Shown piece by piece: positions 60,153 through 64,000 of a stretch of DNA of 64,000 nucleotides. The translations under genes and the position numbers were made by a program. The DNA comes from Burkholderiales bacterium (GTDB taxonomy: Bacteria > Pseudomonadota > Gammaproteobacteria > Burkholderiales > Burkholderiaceae_C). The first letter of the stretch is position 1. Each line of letters starts with the position of its first letter. The notes under the pieces were generated by a model, which did no database searches, had not been told where the DNA came from, and worked only from the letters and a program-made list of their open reading frames with translations. The DNA is taken from NCBI GenBank assembly GCA_028868305.1, contig JAGWUS010000011.1, forward strand, positions 16,919 to 80,918. The letters are read 5' to 3'.

Positions 60153-61732
60153 TGCCCGGGCGATTCCAGTGCGCGCAACTTGAAGCGCTGTATTTTTCCA
60201 GTCGCTGTCTTGGGCAGGTCAGCCACAAACTCAATCTGGCGCGGGTACTTATAGGGTGCGAGTTTGTCCTTCACGAACGCCTTCAGTTCGGCATCAGTCG
60301 CCTCGGCGCCTGCCTTGAGCACTACGTAGGCCTTGGTCTTGGTCAGCCCTTCGGCATCGGGCACGCCCACTACCGCCGCCTCCAGCACGGCAGGGTGCTG
60401 CACCAGCGTGGCTTCCACTTCAAAGGGTGACACATAGATGCCACTGACTTTGAGCATGTCATCGCTGCGGCCTGAATAGGTGTAGGTGCCATCGGCGTTG
60501 CGCACATACTTGTCACCGCTCTTGGTCCAGCCGCCCTGGAAGGTCTCGCGTGTCTTGGTGCGGTTGCCCCAGTACATCATGGCCGCGGACGGGCCATGGA
60601 TGTACAGGTCACCGGGTTCGCCATCGGGCGTCGCGCTGCCGTCCTCGTTGCGCAGCTCAATGTCGTAGCCTGGCACCGGCCATCCAGTGGTGCCATAGCG
60701 CACCTTGCCAGGCAGGTTGGACAGGAAGATGTGCAGCATCTCGGTGGAACCAATGCCATCCACAATGTCTACCCCAAAATGGCGCTGGAACCGCTCGCCA
60801 ATTTCAGCGGGCAAGGCCTCGCCGGCGGACGACACCAGTCGCATCGCCACGTCGGCCCTGTCGGGCAGGTTGGGAGAGGCCAGCATGCCAGCAAAACCGG
60901 TAGGGGCACCGTAAAACACGGTGGGTTTTGTATTGTGGATATGACCCAGCCAGCGCTTGAAGGTGGCGTCGGGTGTGGGGCGCTCGGCCATCAGAAGGGT
61001 GGTGGCGCCTACCCCCATGGGGAAGGTCAGCGCATTGCCAAGGCCATAGGCAAAAAACAGCTTGGCCGCAGAAAAACACACATCGTTTTCCTGCAAACCC
61101 AGAACGCCTTTGCCATACAACTCGATGGTCCAGTAAGGGTTGGCGTGCGAATGCACTGTGCCCTTGGGGCGGCCGGTGGAGCCCGATGAATACAACCAGA
61201 AGCAGGGGTCATCCGGACTGGTGGCAGCAGCCTTGGCAAGGGGTGCATTACCTTGCACAAAATTTTCGAACTCCACCTCGGCGTGGTGTAGCGGCGCAAC
61301 CGGTTGGGACACGATGACCTTGTGCACTTCATGGTCGGACTTGGTCATGGCAGCCGTAATCGCGGGCAAAAGCGCCCCCGACACCAGCACGGCCTGCGCA
61401 CGCGAGTGCTCCAGCATGTAGGCGTAGTCGTCGGCTGTGAGCAGGGTATTCACCGCCACGGGAACGATGCCTGCATGGATCGCACCCAGAAAACTCACAG
61501 GCCAGTCGTTGCAGTCCTGCATGAGCAGCAGCACGCGCTCTTCCCGCTTGATGCCCAGCGCGCGCAGGGAGGCAGCCACGCGGCGCACCCGGTCTTCCAG
61601 CGCGCCATAGGTCAGAACAGCCTGGTCATCGATAAACGCCGCCTTGTTGGGTCGCTGCGCGTTGCACGCCAGTATGTACTGGGCAAAGTTGAAGATGTCG
61701 CCAGGGGCTTCTACGTTTGGAACCGTGGTCAT
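60149..61732 (-). CDS. bclA: Benzoate-CoA ligase
   Basis: A 527-residue acyl-adenylate-forming enzyme converting benzoate, ATP and CoA to benzoyl-CoA. The P-loop is LYSSGSTGRPKGTVHSH. Benzoate-CoA ligase features are AKLFFAYGLGNALTFPM and VDGIGSTEMLHIFLSN. The C-terminal lysine lies in LPKTATGKIQRFKLR, preceded by YSGRSDDMLKVSGIYVSP. It starts 12 bases after boxD. Benzoyl-CoA is the substrate of the BoxAB epoxidase, whose genes are not in the window. Confidence 0.94.
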   Translation of the reverse strand: MTTVPNVEAPGDIFNFAQYILACNAQRPNKAAFIDDQAVLTYGALEDRVRRVAASLRALGIKREERVLLLMQDCNDWPVSFLGAIHAGIVPVAVNTLLTADDYAYMLEHSRAQAVLVSGALLPAITAAMTKSDHEVHKVIVSQPVAPLHHAEVEFENFVQGNAPLAKAAATSPDDPCFWLYSSGSTGRPKGTVHSHANPYWTIELYGKGVLGLQENDVCFSAAKLFFAYGLGNALTFPMGVGATTLLMAERPTPDATFKRWLGHIHNTKPTVFYGAPTGFAGMLASPNLPDRADVAMRLVSSAGEALPAEIGERFQRHFGVDIVDGIGSTEMLHIFLSNLPGKVRYGTTGWPVPGYDIELRNEDGSATPDGEPGDLYIHGPSAAMMYWGNRTKTRETFQGGWTKSGDKYVRNADGTYTYSGRSDDMLKVSGIYVSPFEVEATLVQHPAVLEAAVVGVPDAEGLTKTKAYVVLKAGAEATDAELKAFVKDKLAPYKYPRQIEFVADLPKTATGKIQRFKLRALESPGQ

Positions 61733-61743
61733 GGTGCTCGTCC

Positions 61744-63309
61744 TTAGAGTTGGCCCAGCACGGCGGTGCTGGCCTGAATGGCAGTGCGGCGGTGGTAGAA
61801 ATTCAGGGCGCGCAGGCCACCCAACTCTTCCCCGCCACCGGCGCGGCCAGGACCACCGTGCAGCGACTGGGGCATCACGTTGCCATGCCCGGTATGCAGG
61901 GCTGCTACATCGGGAGAAATGATATGCACGCGGCCATGGCTGTCGGCCAGTTCCCGTGCCGCCCAGGCCAGGGCCTGTGGATCGCTGCCGTAGAGCGAGG
62001 TCACCAGCGAGCCCTGCCCGCGGCGCACCAGTGCGACTGCGTGGGCGATGGAGTTGTCGGTGGTGCGGTAGGGCACGAGTGTGGCCACGGGGCCAAATAC
62101 TTCGGTGTCGTGCACGCGGTCCGAGGTATCGCTGCCGTCGGCATTGCCCACGCCCAGCAGGGTGGGGCCAACGCAGCAGGCTACGGCTGGGTCCGCATCG
62201 ACCAGCGCTGCAGTGCTTCCATCGTGCAGTACGGTGGCTTGCCCCTTCAGGTAGTCCAGACCCTCGCGCACGGCCACCAGTTGCGCGCGGCTCACCAGTG
62301 CGCCCATGCGCACCGCTTCATTGCGCGGGTTGCCCACAGTGGTTTTGGCCAGACGCGCTGAAATGGCCTGTGCTGCGGCGTGGTACAGGGCTTCGGGCAC
62401 CAGAATGCGGCGAATCGCGGTGCATTTCTGGCCGGACTTGACCGTCATCTCGCGGGCAACTTCTTTCACAAACAGATCAAATGCCTCGGTGCCTGCAGCC
62501 TCACCAGGCAGCAGCACGGCGGAGTTCACGCTGTCGGCTTCAATATTGACGCGCACCGAGCGCTGGGTCACCACAGGGTGCGAGCGGATGACGGCTGCGG
62601 TGTCGGCAGAACCGGTGAACGACACCACATCAAACGGCTGCAGCTGGTCCATCAGACCGGCGGAGCTGCCACAGACGATGGACAACGCGCCGACTGGGAA
62701 GATGCCCGCATCCACCACGTCCTTGACCATGCGCTGGGTGAGCCAGGCGGTGGCGGTGGCCGGCTTGACGATCACGGGCACGCCCGAGAGCAATGCCGGC
62801 GCGGCCTTTTCCCACAGCCCCCAGGAGGGGAAGTTGAACGCATTGATGAACAGCGCCACGCCGCGCGTAGGGCTCAAGATATGCTGCGACTGAAACAGTG
62901 GGTCTTTGCCCAAGCGGGCAGCATCACCATCCATTATAAAGTGCGTGTCGCCCAGAGACTCCCCCATCTTGGCGTAGGTGCCCAGGGTGAAGATGCCGCC
63001 ATCCACATCCACGTCGGTGTCGTTTTTGACCGTGCCGCTGTTGGCGGTGGCGATGTCGTAGTAGGCATCGCGGTTGGCTTGCAGCACTTTCTGGGCTGCG
63101 GCCAGCATGGCGGCGCGCTGTCTGTAGGTCAGGGCGCGCAAAGCCTGCCCCCCCTGCGCACGCGCGAAGCCAAAGCCGGCAGCCAGGTCCAGCCCGGTAG
63201 CGTCCACGCGCACGAGTTCGGTGCCCAGCACCGGATCGGTCAGTACGGTGCCCGCGCCGGTACCGGTTTGCCAGGTTCCGTTGAAATAGTTGGGAAGGAG
63301 TTCGGTCAT
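61744..63309 (-). CDS. boxD: 3,4-Dehydroadipyl-CoA semialdehyde dehydrogenase BoxD
   Basis: A 521-residue aldehyde dehydrogenase specific to the aerobic benzoyl-CoA (box) pathway, oxidising 3,4-dehydroadipyl-CoA semialdehyde with NADP+. The catalytic Cys is in [12 protein letters not shown] near residue 295 and the general-base Glu in [32 protein letters not shown] and [15 protein letters not shown] are typical of the BoxD/PaaZ-N branch, as is the ending [18 protein letters not shown]. It is the first intact gene of the operon, after a broken DUF4863 gene. Confidence 0.92.
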   Translation of the reverse strand: MTELLPNYFNGTWQTGTGAGTVLTDPVLGTELVRVDATGLDLAAGFGFARAQGGQALRALTYRQRAAMLAAAQKVLQANRDAYYDIATANSGTVKNDTDVDVDGGIFTLGTYAKMGESLGDTHFIMDGDAARLGKDPLFQSQHILSPTRGVALFINAFNFPSWGLWEKAAPALLSGVPVIVKPATATAWLTQRMVKDVVDAGIFPVGALSIVCGSSAGLMDQLQPFDVVSFTGSADTAAVIRSHPVVTQRSVRVNIEADSVNSAVLLPGEAAGTEAFDLFVKEVAREMTVKSGQKCTAIRRILVPEALYHAAAQAISARLAKTTVGNPRNEAVRMGALVSRAQLVAVREGLDYLKGQATVLHDGSTAALVDADPAVACCVGPTLLGVGNADGSDTSDRVHDTEVFGPVATLVPYRTTDNSIAHAVALVRRGQGSLVTSLYGSDPQALAWAARELADSHGRVHIISPDVAALHTGHGNVMPQSLHGGPGRAGGGEELGGLRALNFYHRRTAIQASTAVLGQL

Positions 63310-63322
63310 GGTGGAATTCAGC

Positions 63323-63678
63323 CTATTTGGTGAAGGTGATGCTGCCCTGGGGGAGCAAATTCAGTACGAGCGCACGGCCCTGGGTCACCGTCGGGCGGTG
63401 GGCGCTGCCCGGTGGGCAGACCAGCCAGCCCGCGGGCCGACCGTCAAGCGGATGCCGCCGCCTTCGCGGTCGCACAGCCAGCCGTCTTTCGCACCGGCCA
63501 TACAGGCCTCGCGCAGACTGGAATGGGTGACGGTCCCGGCGCCATGTTCGGCATTGGGCCAGGCGTCCAGGCCTGCATCCAGCGGGCGACCTTCCAGCTG
63601 AACAGTCACTTTGGCGATCTTTTCTCGGAATTCGGTGGGGGACACGGGTTGACTCCAGACAGTGGCAGGTCTTGCCAT
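63323..63678 (-). pseudogene. DUF4863-family gene with internal deletion
   Basis: The N-terminal part is intact: TEFREKIAKVTVQLEGRPLD through DGWLCDREGGGI, the DUF4863 pattern. Directly after it the frame breaks and soon stops (near 63387). The family's C-terminus continues in another frame, DGRPAGWLVCPPGSAHRPTV to LLPQGSITFTK, with its own stop at 63323. The roughly 50-60 residues that normally lie between, a cupin-like section rich in His and acidic residues, are absent. So an internal deletion with frameshift removed the core. DUF4863 genes accompany box genes in relatives; their function is not established. Confidence 0.82.
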
Positions 63679-63703
63679 TTCATAAGTTATGAATTATTGT
63701 GCG

Positions 63704-63757
63704 TGCATCAACAATAAAGTGCATACATCGCCCTGTCAAGCAATATATTGCATATAC
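63704..63757. promoter_or_regulatory. TGCA-rich control region between boxR and the benzoate operon
   Basis: Three TGCA tetramers (63704, 63720, 63749) lie in an AT-rich divergent region. Two are inside similar blocks, CAATAAAGTGCATAC (63712-63726) and CAATATATTGCATATAC (63741-63757). BzdR/BoxR-type regulators are reported to recognise TGCA-containing operators. The spacing suggests sites overlapping the promoters of both the operon and boxR. Exact promoter elements not assigned. Confidence 0.55.
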
Positions 63758-63779
63758 CGGGTAATTACTTAGTCCATCC

Positions 63780-64000
63780 ATGCCTGCGGATCACCTCATG
63801 ACAGAGAAAAACCCCTTCCTGGTTGCCCTGGGGGAGCGCGCCCGTGCGCTGCGGGCCCGACGGGGCATGACCCGCAAAGCCGTCGCCAACGCGGCCAATG
63901 TGTCCGAGCGTCACCTGGCCAACCTCGAATACGGGGAAGGCAACGCCTCCATTCTTGTGCTGCTGCAAGTCGCGGGCGCCTTGCAGTGCTCCCTGACCGA
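63780..64000 (+). CDS. boxR: Benzoate regulator BoxR, N-terminal HTH (cut by window end)
   Basis: The frame from ATG 63780 (alternative ATG 63798) is open to the right edge, 73 codons. It encodes an XRE-type helix-turn-helix: LGERARALRARRGMTRKAVA, NAANVSERHLANLEYGEGNA, SILVLLQVAGALQCSL. This matches the N-terminus of BoxR/BzdR, in which a C-terminal shikimate-kinase-like domain binds benzoyl-CoA; that domain lies beyond the window. Divergent position to the benzoate operon supports the name. Confidence 0.85.
   Translation, partial: MPADHLMTEKNPFLVALGERARALRARRGMTRKAVANAANVSERHLANLEYGEGNASILVLLQVAGALQCSLT

Overview
The window looks like chromosomal DNA of a betaproteobacterium of the order Burkholderiales, most likely Comamonadaceae (Rhodoferax/Polaromonas-like). 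Grounds: high GC, a GTP-type PEP carboxykinase, a methionine synthase split into two genes, an aerobic box-type benzoate-CoA pathway, and short intergenic repeats of a type I associate with that family. No rRNA, tRNA, CRISPR array, prophage or transposase gene was seen.

Layout. 1-14270 (minus strand) is a nearly complete MSHA-type IV pilus locus in the order mshE-G-F-A-C-D-O-P-Q, then mshI, a PilN-like gene, mshJ, mshK and mshL, with mshL running off the left edge. 14319-19510 holds a glycine-zipper envelope protein and split methionine synthase. The cobalamin/folate half is preceded by a clear S-adenosylhomocysteine (SAH) riboswitch. The homocysteine-binding half is separated from it by an oppositely oriented cyclic-nucleotide-binding gene. 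19628-27195 has recQ, a decayed AAA ATPase, threonine ammonia-lyase, a 46-residue membrane peptide, glutathione peroxidase and pckG. 27213-37424 is amino-acid and regulatory territory: LysR genes, a phosphoesterase, a universal stress protein, TetR, argP-like/dadA, and a LysR/beta-alanine transaminase/malonate-semialdehyde dehydrogenase unit. 38093-48232 has an ion transporter, the ABC-F protein Uup, a PAS-GGDEF-EAL protein and a 1568-residue hybrid histidine kinase. 48322-52209 is a glutaryl-CoA module (CoA transferase, gcdH, LysR). 52210-54696 has a membrane diguanylate cyclase, an unusual Rrf2 regulator and a thioesterase. 54705-63678 is a minus-strand benzoate operon: boxD, bclA, an alpha/beta hydrolase and a five-gene branched-chain-amino-acid-type ABC importer, with a deleted DUF4863 gene at its head. 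boxR is divergent from it and cut by the right edge.

How the parts fit. The pilus ATPase MshE carries two tandem MshEN-type motifs, a c-di-GMP sensor, and two c-di-GMP enzymes lie in the same window. That suggests, but does not prove, local coupling of pilus activity to c-di-GMP. The right end supplies import, CoA activation and a late step of benzoate catabolism; the ring-attacking boxABC genes are not in the window. The strongest regulatory result is the SAH riboswitch whose pseudoknot arm overlaps an anti-Shine-Dalgarno strand in front of metH. The strongest repeat result is a roughly 60-bp element present six times. One copy is read in frame inside a CoA transferase gene, one supplies a stop codon, and one appears to fix the start of recQ.
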